A stretch of 64,000 bases of DNA, taken from the NCBI GenBank assembly GCA_038217425.1, contig JBBQPM010000006.1, positions 1-64,000 of the forward strand. The letters run 5' to 3'. The notes below the pieces were generated by a model. It made no database searches, had not been told where the DNA came from, and worked only from the letters and a program-made list of their open reading frames with translations. Below, in pieces: positions 8,393-15,379 of this stretch. Both the position numbers and the translations under genes were made by a program. The stretch is from JAIEPT01 sp038217425. Lineage in GTDB: Bacteria; Planctomycetota; Planctomycetia; Gemmatales; Gemmataceae. The first letter of the stretch is position 1. The number at the start of each line of letters is the position of its first letter.

Positions 8393-8479
8393 ATGATGAT
8401 CAAGATCGAACTGATCCCAGATCCCGATTAGGGCGGATTCACCGCGGTTCCATTCGTGTGCGAGTTTCGCGATGTCTGA
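8393..8479 (+). pseudogene. Possible remnant of a HicB-like antitoxin gene
   Basis: After a purine-rich ribosome-binding-like stretch (AAGGGGAGGCGG) a frame starting at 8393 reads MMIKIELIPDPD, then a TAG at 8429-8431, then GGFTAVPF. Read through the stop (TGG would give Trp) this resembles the N-terminus of HicB-family proteins, which begin with a strand and an acidic-GGF/Y-A-VP pattern. The frame ends at 8479 with no homology after VP. It is short and the match is by eye, so confidence is low. No HicA-like gene is adjacent. Confidence 0.3.
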
Positions 8480-8792
8480 AAACCTCGAAGGAACTCCTCA
8501 CGTTCGAAATGTCTTACTCACAAGCATTCTGACCAGCGTTTTCTCCGGTTTGGCCTACGTCGCGATTCGAGGTCAATTGCTGGTTTGGCTTATGTCGAAT
8601 CCGCTCGCGGTGATCGGCGGTGTTCTCGGCGTCGGACTCGTGGGCATGTGGATCGGCACTTTTTGCGGACTTTCATTCAAGATGCTGATGTGCGAGCGCG
8701 CGGGTCGATATGTTCCCGTCCTAATTTCCGGGGGCGCCTCGGCCGTGGCGGGGTTGCTCATCGCGTACTTCTTCGTCGAATTCTTCCGGTAA
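8472..8792 (+). CDS. Small membrane protein of unknown function
   Basis: This 106-residue protein has three likely membrane helices: about residues 13-30 (LLTSILTSVFSGLAYVAI), 43-67 (PLAVIGGVLGVGLVGMWIGTFCGLS) and 81-104 (VPVLISGGASAVAGLLIAYFFVEFF). I recognise no family. The short N-terminus is hydrophilic. It stands alone between the pseudokinase-like membrane protein gene and rsmH, on the same strand as both, and has no clear ribosome-binding site. Codon use resembles the neighbours. It is likely real because the frame is a coherent membrane protein rather than a GC-driven shadow. Confidence 0.65.
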   Translation: MSENLEGTPHVRNVLLTSILTSVFSGLAYVAIRGQLLVWLMSNPLAVIGGVLGVGLVGMWIGTFCGLSFKMLMCERAGRYVPVLISGGASAVAGLLIAYFFVEFFR

Positions 8793-8900
8793 CCGCCGCC
8801 GTGCCCGCATAATCCCTACCACCGCGTCATTTTCACAGACTTCGCGCACCCGCCGCGCATTTTCCTCCAGCTTCGCTTCATTTTCATCCGCCGCCTCACG

Positions 8901-8906
8901 TAAACT
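8901..8906 (+). promoter_or_regulatory. Candidate -10 box for rsmH (TAAACT), leaderless spacing
   Basis: TAAACT ends six bases before the rsmH ATG. No ribosome-binding site is present in the intervening bases, so transcription from this box would start at or next to the initiation codon. No convincing -35 box was found at the usual distance. Confidence 0.35.
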
Positions 8907-8912
8907 CTCAGT

Positions 8913-9797
8913 ATGGATTCAGCTGTGCATCGAGCCGTGCTACTGCGCGAAGTGCTCGAGCTGCTTGACGTGCAGCCCGACTGGACCGTCGTCGATTGCA
9001 CCGTCGGCGTCGGCGGACATAGTCGGGCGATCCTGGATCGTCTGGGCGAACAGGGGAGATTGATCGGTCTCGATCAAGACCCCACGATGCTCGAACTGGC
9101 TGGGCCGCGATTGCACGATACGCGTGTCATTTTGCAACACGCGAACTTCGAGGATCTTCCCGACGTCCTCAGGCGTTTGGGTATCGGGGCGGTTGACGCT
9201 GTATTGGCGGACCTGGGGTTTTGTTCCGACCAGCTCGCCAACCCGCAGCGGGGCTTGAGCTTCCAACGCGACGGGCCGCTCGACATGCGGCTCGACCCAA
9301 CGAGCGGCGAACCGGCGAGCCAGCTGGTACGAAGATTGCGTGAGAGGGAGCTCGCCGACCTCTTTTGGCAGCTGGGCGAAGAACGTCATTCGCGCCGCGT
9401 TGCCAAGAAGATTGTCGATACGCGGTCGACCACGCCGATTGAGACGACCGCGCAGCTCGCCGATCTCGTGCGTAGTTGCGTGCCGAGGAGTAAGGGGCAC
9501 GGCATTGACCCGGCGACGCGCGTCTTTCAGGCGCTGCGGATCGCGGTCAACGATGAGCTGGGCGTGCTCGAACGATGGCTGCAAGTTTTGCCCGGTTGCT
9601 TGAAGGGAGAGGGCAGGGGGGTGGTGATCAGTTTTCACTCCCTCGAGGATCGGCTAGTGAAGCGAGCGTTTCATAATGCCGAACTTTGGACGCCGATCGT
9701 TCGCAAAGCGATCCAGGCGACGGAAGAAGAGGCGAACAGTAATCCGAGGGCCCGCAGCGCGAAGTTGCGCGGGGCTCGCAAAGTAGGAAAGCATTGA
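8913..9797 (+). CDS. rsmH: 16S rRNA (cytosine(1402)-N(4))-methyltransferase RsmH
   Basis: The 294-residue protein matches RsmH (MraW) along its length: HRAVLLREVLELL at the N-terminus, the SAM-binding motif DCTVGVGGHSRAIL (residues 28-41), LDQDP, DAVLADLGFCSDQL and RGLSFQRDGPLDMRLDP, and the C-terminal ISFHSLEDRLVKRAF signature. It methylates N4 of C1402 in 16S rRNA, tuning the ribosomal P site. In most bacteria rsmH heads the dcw cell-division cluster; here there are no mraZ, ftsL, ftsI or mur genes beside it, in keeping with planctomycetes that lack FtsZ and have dispersed dcw genes. The next gene, a LysM protein on the same strand, takes the position where division genes usually lie. Confidence 0.96.
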   Translation: MDSAVHRAVLLREVLELLDVQPDWTVVDCTVGVGGHSRAILDRLGEQGRLIGLDQDPTMLELAGPRLHDTRVILQHANFEDLPDVLRRLGIGAVDAVLADLGFCSDQLANPQRGLSFQRDGPLDMRLDPTSGEPASQLVRRLRERELADLFWQLGEERHSRRVAKKIVDTRSTTPIETTAQLADLVRSCVPRSKGHGIDPATRVFQALRIAVNDELGVLERWLQVLPGCLKGEGRGVVISFHSLEDRLVKRAFHNAELWTPIVRKAIQATEEEANSNPRARSAKLRGARKVGKH

Positions 9798-9924
9798 CAA
9801 ATGACACGGTTAGCCGCGATTGACAGAGGCCCCGGCCTTCGAGTAGAAGTGAGGCGCTCTCTCCCAGGATACGACGTCCTGATCGCGCGGCCGCCGTCGG
9901 CGATTGGAGCGAAGGAGGTCTTCG

Positions 9925-11457
9925 ATGTCTCGTGAAACCAAAATCGGTCTCGTGGTCGCCAGTTCGTTCTTGTGCCTGGTGGGAGTCGTGGTGGCTTCCA
10001 AGTTTAACCAGGCGAAGACGCAGGCGGAAGTCGCTGCGCTGCAAGCGAAAGAGGGCGAAGCTGCGCCCGTACAGGGAGAACCGCCGACTGAATTGCCCAA
10101 GATCGTCGATCCCGGAACGCCCGCGCCGCTGCCGACGCCGTTGATGTCGAACGCGTCGGTCTTCGCGCCGCCGACCTCGCCGAGTTTCCCGCCGCTGCCG
10201 GAAGCGAGCCTGCCGAATCCGAACTTGGCGCCGGCGCCGGCCCCGTTTCCGCCGATGGCGCTCACGCCGTTACCGCCGACTGGTCCGACGTTTTTGCCTG
10301 CGCCGCCCGAGGACACTGCCGCTGCGGAGCGCGCCAGGAAGGAACTCGAGAAGACGCTGGACGATGTCCCGCAGAAGCCGATGCCGATCTTGACGGCCGC
10401 GGTTCAGACGCCGGTGGAGGTCCCTCCGGCTCCGCCGACCGCCGTGCCGACGCCTCCGGCTCCGCCGACCGGCGTGCCGACGCCACCGCCCGCACCGCCG
10501 ATCACGAGCCCGCCGATGCCCCCCGCGGAACTCCCGGCTCCGCCCGTCGCGGTTCCGCCGACGGATCTCTCCACTCCTCCGGTCCCGGTTCCGCCGACCG
10601 TCAAACCGATTACGCCTCCCCCGACGCCTGTACCGTCCGTGGGGACGCTGCCACCGGTCGATCCGACCAAATTCGGCCCCGTCGTGACGCCGCCGAGCAT
10701 TCCCCCGATGACCCCGCCCATGCCGCCGACCTTCGTGGAACCCCCGACGCCAAAGCCGATGCCGCCGGAAATCAAGGATCCGTTCCCGGCGGCGCCGCCG
10801 ACCACGGGCACGCCTCCGCCGCCGTTTTCGCAGGTTCCGCCCTTGCACGTAGGAACGCTCGGCACTTCACCGGCGCCGATCGTCTCGACCCCGGCTCCCG
10901 CGAGCAATAATTCGAAAGGGGAGATGATTTCCTGGGACGGCTCGCGCGATAGCTTCCTCAAACTGAGCGAGAAGTACTACGGCACCTCGGTCTACGCCGG
11001 GGCGCTGCAGGCGCTGGACAAGTTGCACAACAACAATCGCTACGTGCCGATGACGGGGGACCGCGTGCTGATTCCCGACAAGCAATATCTCGACGCCAAC
11101 TTCGCCGAGCATTTGAAACCTGTGAACCCGTCGGTCTCCGCGCCGCTCTCGCCGCCGCCTCCGTTCGGCGCGCAGCCGACGCCTGCGCCGATCTCGACCC
11201 CGCCCTTCAGCGCACCGATCTCGACGCCGCCGTTTACCGCGCCGCCGGTGTCGATCAAGCCCACGATTCCCCTGGCGGGCAACGGGAAGCAGTATCAGGT
11301 GCCCGCGGCAGGGAAGTTCATCACGGAAATCGCCAAGGAAGAACTGGGGAGCGAGTTCGAATGGAATCGGATTTACGAACTTAATCCGAACCTGACGATC
11401 GGGGGCGCCCAGCGCATCCCCGGCGGCACCATCCTGACCATGCCCGCGCGACGGTAG
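9925..11457 (+). CDS. Proline-rich membrane-anchored LysM-domain protein
   Basis: The ATG at 9925 follows a strong ribosome-binding site (GAAGGAGGTC). The 510-residue protein has a membrane helix at residues 6-24 (LVVASSFLCLVGVVVASKF), then a very proline-rich, low-complexity region from about 45 to 325 dominated by PPxP and APPTxVPTPP words. A LysM-like domain follows (about 330-395, ISWDGSRDSFLKLSEKYYGT ... RVLIPDK), a second proline linker, and a C-terminal LysM-like segment (about 450-510, FITEIAKEELGSEFEWNRIYELNPNL). LysM binds N-acetylglucosamine polymers such as peptidoglycan; the proline linker may span the periplasm. It follows rsmH by 127 bases and could share its transcript. Confidence 0.85.
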   Translation: MSRETKIGLVVASSFLCLVGVVVASKFNQAKTQAEVAALQAKEGEAAPVQGEPPTELPKIVDPGTPAPLPTPLMSNASVFAPPTSPSFPPLPEASLPNPNLAPAPAPFPPMALTPLPPTGPTFLPAPPEDTAAAERARKELEKTLDDVPQKPMPILTAAVQTPVEVPPAPPTAVPTPPAPPTGVPTPPPAPPITSPPMPPAELPAPPVAVPPTDLSTPPVPVPPTVKPITPPPTPVPSVGTLPPVDPTKFGPVVTPPSIPPMTPPMPPTFVEPPTPKPMPPEIKDPFPAAPPTTGTPPPPFSQVPPLHVGTLGTSPAPIVSTPAPASNNSKGEMISWDGSRDSFLKLSEKYYGTSVYAGALQALDKLHNNNRYVPMTGDRVLIPDKQYLDANFAEHLKPVNPSVSAPLSPPPPFGAQPTPAPISTPPFSAPISTPPFTAPPVSIKPTIPLAGNGKQYQVPAAGKFITEIAKEELGSEFEWNRIYELNPNLTIGGAQRIPGGTILTMPARR

Positions 11458-11464
11458 TGTCTTG

Positions 11465-11582
11465 GGCGAGCGGGGGACGTCAGTCCCCCGGTACGTCATG
11501 TTTCTGCAAAAACAGATACCCTCAGAGACGTCGTTTTCCTCCGTAAGTCACGTACCGGGGGACTAATGTCCCCCGCTCGCCA
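11465..11582. repeat. Paired palindrome (GGGGGAC...GTCCCCC family), copy 1
   Basis: Arms at about 11465-11497 and 11548-11582 are inverted copies of each other, and each arm folds on itself through GGGGGAC/GTCCCCC. The spacer is about 50 bases. The element starts eight bases after the LysM gene stop codon. A second copy lies at 12895-13003, so this is a dispersed family. Confidence 0.9.
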
Positions 11583-11647
11583 ATTCAAGCATTTCTCGCC
11601 GCTTCGTTTGCCCTCGCATATCCTGTCCTCTCACCCGAGGACACGCG

Positions 11648-12571
11648 ATGCCCCTTTTCGGCGCCCACATGTCAATCGCGGGCGGCTACTTCAAAGCCGC
11701 CCTGACTTCGCGCGAACATCAGTGCGATACCGTCCAGCTCTTCACCAAGAATAACAACCAGTGGAAGGGCAAACCGATCACGGACGAAGACGTCCGCCGC
11801 TTCCGCGCCGCCCTCGCGGACGCCAAGCTCCAGCTGCCCATCGCCCACGATTCGTACCTCATCAACCTCGGTTCGCCCGATCCGACGCTCTACGAGAAAT
11901 CCGTCGAAGCGTTCGCCGACGAAGTTCAGCGCGCCGAGACGCTCGGCCTCGCCTACCTCGTCATGCATCCCGGCACTCCCACCGACGGCAACGAGGACGA
12001 AGGCCTGACGCGCATCGCTCGCGGACTCGACATCGTGCAACAGCGCTGTGCCGGCTTCCGCGTCATGGTGCTGGTCGAGGCCACTGCAGGGCAGGGTCGC
12101 ACGCTTGGCCATCGCTTCGAACATCTTCGCGCCATCCTGGAACGCGTCCGCGAACCGGAACGGCTCGGCGTCTGCGTCGATACTTGTCACATCTTCGCAG
12201 CTGGGTATCCGCTCGGCACGCCCGACGAGTATCAAACAACGTTCGGCGAATTTGACCGCATCGTCGGTCTGGAGAAGCTCAAGGTCTTTCATCTCAACGA
12301 CAGCAAGAAGCCCCTCGGCAGCCGGGTCGATCGGCACGAGCATCTGGGCCAGGGGTATCTGGGCCTCGAGCCGTTTCGAATGCTGGTGAACGATCCGCGT
12401 TTCGCCGGATTGCCGATGGTCTTGGAGACGCCGAAGGAGGATGCGGCGGGCGAGATGACGATGGACCGCGTGAACCTCGCGGCGCTGCGCGATTTAACGG
12501 TTCGCGAAAGCCCAGGGATGGCTGTCTCTGGGGAAGCACCGAAGAAGGTCAAACGTCGTCCCCGTCCGTAG
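11648..12571 (+). CDS. nfo: Endonuclease IV (AP endonuclease)
   Basis: The 307-residue protein is a TIM-barrel endonuclease IV. It contains FGAHMSIAGG near the N-terminus (zinc ligand His), HDSYLINLGSPD, VMHPGTPTDGNEDEGL, the metal-binding VCVDTCHIFAAGYPL, VFHLNDSKKPLGSRVDRHEHLGQGYLG, and VLETPKED close to the end, all diagnostic. The enzyme incises abasic sites and uses three zinc ions. The last 24 residues or so after the conserved fold (SPGMAVSGEAP...) are encoded partly by the left arm of a palindromic repeat, so the tail is probably repeat-derived. The start ATG follows GAGGACACGCG. It stands alone between repeats. Confidence 0.95.
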   Translation: MPLFGAHMSIAGGYFKAALTSREHQCDTVQLFTKNNNQWKGKPITDEDVRRFRAALADAKLQLPIAHDSYLINLGSPDPTLYEKSVEAFADEVQRAETLGLAYLVMHPGTPTDGNEDEGLTRIARGLDIVQQRCAGFRVMVLVEATAGQGRTLGHRFEHLRAILERVREPERLGVCVDTCHIFAAGYPLGTPDEYQTTFGEFDRIVGLEKLKVFHLNDSKKPLGSRVDRHEHLGQGYLGLEPFRMLVNDPRFAGLPMVLETPKEDAAGEMTMDRVNLAALRDLTVRESPGMAVSGEAPKKVKRRPRP

Positions 12572-12613
12572 CTCTGCTTCCCCAGGGATCGCATTCACTG
12601 GGCCTTCGCGGAA
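12501..12613. repeat. Paired palindrome (CCAGGGAT...ATCCCTGG family), partly inside nfo
   Basis: Arms at about 12501-12536 and 12577-12613 are imperfect inverted copies (TTCGCGAAAGCCCAGGGATG against the complement of the right arm), and each holds a degenerate CCCAGGGAT/ATCCCTGGG palindrome. The left arm is translated as the nfo C-terminal tail. Relatives are at 18366-18397 and 32940-33067. Confidence 0.75.
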
Positions 12614-12677
12614 TACGTCCTCTTGTCAAACTCGTAGGAAACGGGAAGCTAAATACATCGCTTTCCAGGAGAGACGC

Positions 12678-12812
12678 TCATGATTCGCTTGCCGCCTTGT
12701 CGGCCACCTCGTCCGCCATTCCCTGCAGCTTGTCCAGGCCGACATCTTTAAGACCTTGAACCATCAATTTGAAGCTGCCGGTGTTGCCCAGGCCCTGAAT
12801 CGACGGCGGTGT
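12678..12812 (-). pseudogene. Fragment of an RND (HAE1/AcrB-type) efflux transporter, internal part
   Basis: On the minus strand this 44-codon stretch reads TPPSIQGLGNTGSFKLMVQG followed by LKDVGLDKLQGMADEVADKA. It matches the periplasmic porter region of HAE1-family RND pumps, where PPPxxGLGxxGGFKxxxxDR is typical. The frame closes at TGA 12680-12678 and has no start codon or upstream homology. It abuts an RND C-terminal fragment that runs in the opposite direction, so the parent gene has been mostly deleted and rearranged. The rest of the 441-base gap between nfo and the next gene holds only repeats. Confidence 0.7.
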
Positions 12813-12913
12813 TGACTCCGGTGTTTTACTATGTGGTGATTCGCTTGACGGGAGCGGTAAAGACGAAAGAGCAGCCGCCGCCAGAGAATGTCGAGGCGAG
12901 CGGGGGACGTTAG
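12809..12913 (+). pseudogene. Fragment of an RND (HAE1/AcrB-type) efflux transporter, C-terminal end
   Basis: The plus strand reads VLTPVFYYVVIRLTGAVKTK and ends at TAG 12911-12913. VxTPVFYYVVxRL is the usual end of the last membrane helix of HAE1 pumps. The final codons and the stop lie within the left arm of a palindromic repeat. It directly adjoins the internal RND fragment on the other strand, sharing the junction at 12809-12812. Confidence 0.7.
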
Positions 12914-13003
12914 GTCCCCCGGTATCGAAACCACCTTCAATTTATCGAACGTGTGAGTTTTGGACGTGCGTCACGTACCGGGGGACTAACGTCCCCCGCT
13001 CGC
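12895..13003. repeat. Paired palindrome (GGGGGAC...GTCCCCC family), copy 2
   Basis: Arms at about 12895-12924 and 12969-13003 match the element at 11465-11582 in arm sequence (GCGAGCGGGGGACGT...) while the spacer differs. It follows the RND remnant and ends ten bases before the stop codon of the minus-strand gene at 13013, so it may terminate both directions. Confidence 0.9.
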
Positions 13004-13012
13004 CGAATCGGC

Positions 13013-13717
13013 TTACTTCTGCGCGATGTCCTGCACGACCACCAACATCACCACCTCAGGCCTGACTTCGGGAGCAGCGGGCTCGTCTTTCTTCTTGGGC
13101 ACAGTCTTGACCGCCGGCGGCAACTTCTGCGGGTAGATCTGGACCATTTGCCCCGGGCGGAGATCTTCCATGCTCACCATGTAGCCCGGCAATTTCATGT
13201 TCCCGTCCTTCGCCTTGAGCGCGTCCAACTGTTTCTTCGTCCAGACCTTTGGCTTCGCCGTCGTTTCGTCGTATTCGAACGGAGGCGTCATCGCACGAAT
13301 CTTGCAATTGTCGGTGCAGACAAATTCCACTTCCTTCAACGAATAGATCTCGGTCCGAGCTTTCTGAGCGTATTGTTGCTGAAACTGGGCCTGCCTTTGA
13401 AACCGCTGTTGCGGGGGCGTTTGAGCCAACTGCGCCTGCTGCTGGGCCGCCCACTGCTGGAACTTCAATATCTTGTCCTGATCCGGAACCTGCTGTTCCA
13501 CGATCACCGTCCGTCCGTCAATCCGTTTGATCTTCTGCGGCGGTAGCGGCGTGCCGTAGACGAGCTTCTCTTCCTTCTTGACTTCGACCTTCTTTTCAAC
13601 TTTCTTCTCGTCCTTCTTTTCGTCGTCCTTCTTGGCGTCCTGAGCGGCGGCGCTCAGGCCCGCGACCAGGAACGACGCGGCGGTGAAGATCGAGACCAGA
13701 CGCAACGATGAGTACAT
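13013..13717 (-). CDS. Secreted protein of unknown function with charged linker
   Basis: The 234-residue protein has a signal peptide (residues 1-26, ending in GLSAAAQ) and then a lysine/glutamate repeat tract (KKDDEKKDEKKVEKKVEVKK, about 29-48). The remainder has a glutamine-rich helical stretch (about 85-120, WAAQQQAQLAQ) and two cysteines close together (VCTDNCK) that could form a disulfide after export. I recognise no family. The Lys/Glu tract may be a flexible surface-binding linker. It is the last gene of a minus-strand run behind pepA, 76 bases away; a perfect 14-base palindrome lies 33 bases upstream of the start and might be an operator. Confidence 0.75.
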   Translation of the reverse strand: MYSSLRLVSIFTAASFLVAGLSAAAQDAKKDDEKKDEKKVEKKVEVKKEEKLVYGTPLPPQKIKRIDGRTVIVEQQVPDQDKILKFQQWAAQQQAQLAQTPPQQRFQRQAQFQQQYAQKARTEIYSLKEVEFVCTDNCKIRAMTPPFEYDETTAKPKVWTKKQLDALKAKDGNMKLPGYMVSMEDLRPGQMVQIYPQKLPPAVKTVPKKKDEPAAPEVRPEVVMLVVVQDIAQK

Positions 13718-13750
13718 GTCAGCCTCCGGAATAGTGCAGGTGGATTCACC

Positions 13751-13764
13751 TTAAGTTAACTTAA
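13751..13764. promoter_or_regulatory. Perfect 14-bp palindrome TTAAGTTAACTTAA
   Basis: This AT-only-flanked palindrome lies upstream of the secreted-protein gene (start at 13717) and downstream of pepA, in otherwise GC-rich DNA. It could be an operator or part of a promoter. No matching regulator gene is adjacent, so its role is a guess. Confidence 0.25.
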
Positions 13765-13793
13765 TCGTCACGGCGTTGCAACTCAATTCGAGT

Positions 13794-15269
13794 TCAAATG
13801 TTGTAGAGCCGGGCGACCTCGATCAGCGTGCGGACGTACGCCCCGGTGCCCCCCGATTCGCGAACGGCATTTTCTTTTTCCGCCCAGGCAGGCCCAGCGA
13901 TGTCCAGGTGCACCCAGGGGATGTTTCCTACAAACTCTTCCAGAAACTTGGCCGCGGAGATGGCCCCCGCCCAACGCGAGCCCCCCGTGTTGCGAATGTC
14001 CGCGACGTCGCTGCGGATCATCTCCCCGTAGAGCGGAAACATCGGCAGCGGCCAAACCCGCTCGTTGGCGAGCTTCGCCGCCTCCAGTACGCGTAGGCTC
14101 CACGCATCGTGATTGGTCATCATCCCTGCGACTTCCGTTCCCAGTGCGACGAGGCAGGCGCCCGTCAGCGTCGCCAGGTCGATGATGTGATCGGCGTTCA
14201 GTTCCACCGCGTACGACAGGGCGTCGGCGAGGATCAATCGTCCCTCGGCATCCGTGTTTAGAATCTCGATCGTTTTGCCGTTGCGGGCGCGCAACACGTC
14301 GCCTAACTTCAGCGCCGTGCCGCTCGGCATATTCTCGACCAGCGGCATCAGTCCAACGAGATTGACGGGCAGGCCCAGTTCCGCAATCGCCTGCATGGCG
14401 CCGAGCACCGCGGCGGCGCCGGCCATGTCGCATTTCATGTCGACCATGCCGTCCGTCGGCTTGAGCGACAGTCCGCCCGAATCGAAGGTCACGCCTTTGC
14501 CGACCAATGCGAGTAACTTTCCCTCACGCACGCGCCGGTAGCGCAGGATCGCCAGTCGCGGCGGCTTGCTCGAACCCTGCGCGACGCCCAGGAGGGAATT
14601 CATGTTCTCCCGCGCGAGTTCGGTTTGATCGAGGATCGTGCATTCCATGCCGGTCTGCTGCGCGACTTGCCGCACGCGCTCAGCGAACGTCTCGGGATAC
14701 ATCTCGTTGGGGGGGAGATTGACGAGTTCGCGTGCCAGGCTGACCGCACGCCCTTCGACGTCGATGCGTTTGATCGCATTGCGCAATTCGCCGTCGGCGA
14801 GGAGGCAGAGCTCGCGCGGCTTGAAGCGTTCCAGTTTGTTCTTGCGGATGCCGGGGCCCTCGACGCCTTGCGCGAACCCGCAGCCGAGCGCCACGGCGGT
14901 GCTCTCGGGATCGATCGCGGTGATTCCCTGCGGCACGCGCCAGACGATGCGCTGCTGGGGCTTTTTCGAGACGAGTTTGCCCGAGACGGCGCCCGCGGTC
15001 CAGAACGCCATCCGGTCGGCGTTCGCACGTTGCCCCAACCCCACGACCAACACGCGGTCCGCCTGGATGCCGCGCGGGGACAGGAGGGGCGTCAGTTCCT
15101 TCGGCTTGCCGACGATGTCGCCCGATTCCAGGAGCCGAGCGATTTGCCCGTCCATGCGTGAATCCAACTCGCTCAGTTCCACAGGCAGCGGTTCTTTCTC
15201 GAACAGGCCGACAATTAGCCAGTCGCCGGCCACTTGAACCGCGGTTTCGTGCGTCGTCGTAATGTCCAT
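13794..15269 (-). CDS. pepA: Leucyl aminopeptidase (M17 family)
   Basis: The 491-residue protein has the N-terminal macro-like domain and the C-terminal catalytic domain of M17 aminopeptidases. The metal-binding and catalytic residues are visible: GKGVTFDSGGLSLKP (Lys and Asp), MKCDMAGAAAVLG, and the family signature NTDAEGRLILADAL with catalytic Arg. The enzyme removes N-terminal residues from peptides, using two metal ions, in the cytoplasm. The ATG start is preceded by a GAGGAA ribosome-binding site. It lies downstream of dprA on the same strand with a hairpin repeat between them. Confidence 0.96.
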   Translation of the reverse strand: MDITTTHETAVQVAGDWLIVGLFEKEPLPVELSELDSRMDGQIARLLESGDIVGKPKELTPLLSPRGIQADRVLVVGLGQRANADRMAFWTAGAVSGKLVSKKPQQRIVWRVPQGITAIDPESTAVALGCGFAQGVEGPGIRKNKLERFKPRELCLLADGELRNAIKRIDVEGRAVSLARELVNLPPNEMYPETFAERVRQVAQQTGMECTILDQTELARENMNSLLGVAQGSSKPPRLAILRYRRVREGKLLALVGKGVTFDSGGLSLKPTDGMVDMKCDMAGAAAVLGAMQAIAELGLPVNLVGLMPLVENMPSGTALKLGDVLRARNGKTIEILNTDAEGRLILADALSYAVELNADHIIDLATLTGACLVALGTEVAGMMTNHDAWSLRVLEAAKLANERVWPLPMFPLYGEMIRSDVADIRNTGGSRWAGAISAAKFLEEFVGNIPWVHLDIAGPAWAEKENAVRESGGTGAYVRTLIEVARLYNI

Positions 15270-15284
15270 ACAGCGTTATTCCTC

Positions 15285-15363
15285 AGGCGAGCCAGGTCGC
15301 CTGAGCGCCTGGAGTGAACGTACGGGCGAGTTCTTCAGGCGCTCACGCGACCTGACTCGCCGG
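15285..15363. repeat. Paired palindrome (GGCGA...TCGCC family)
   Basis: Arms at about 15285-15312 and 15334-15363 are inverted copies (AGGCGAGCCAGGTCGCCTGA against its complement with small gaps). Each arm holds an inner GGCGA/TCGCC palindrome. It fills the gap between the dprA stop codon and the pepA start on the minus strand, so it could separate their transcription. Confidence 0.8.
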
Positions 15364-15379
15364 CGAAGTTCGTGCTTCG

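Noticed and set aside
10380..10860. Repetitive CCGCCG/CCGACG DNA that looks like a tandem array
   Set aside because: It is the codon pattern of the proline-rich part of the LysM protein, not a CRISPR or minisatellite: unit length varies and there are no spacers.
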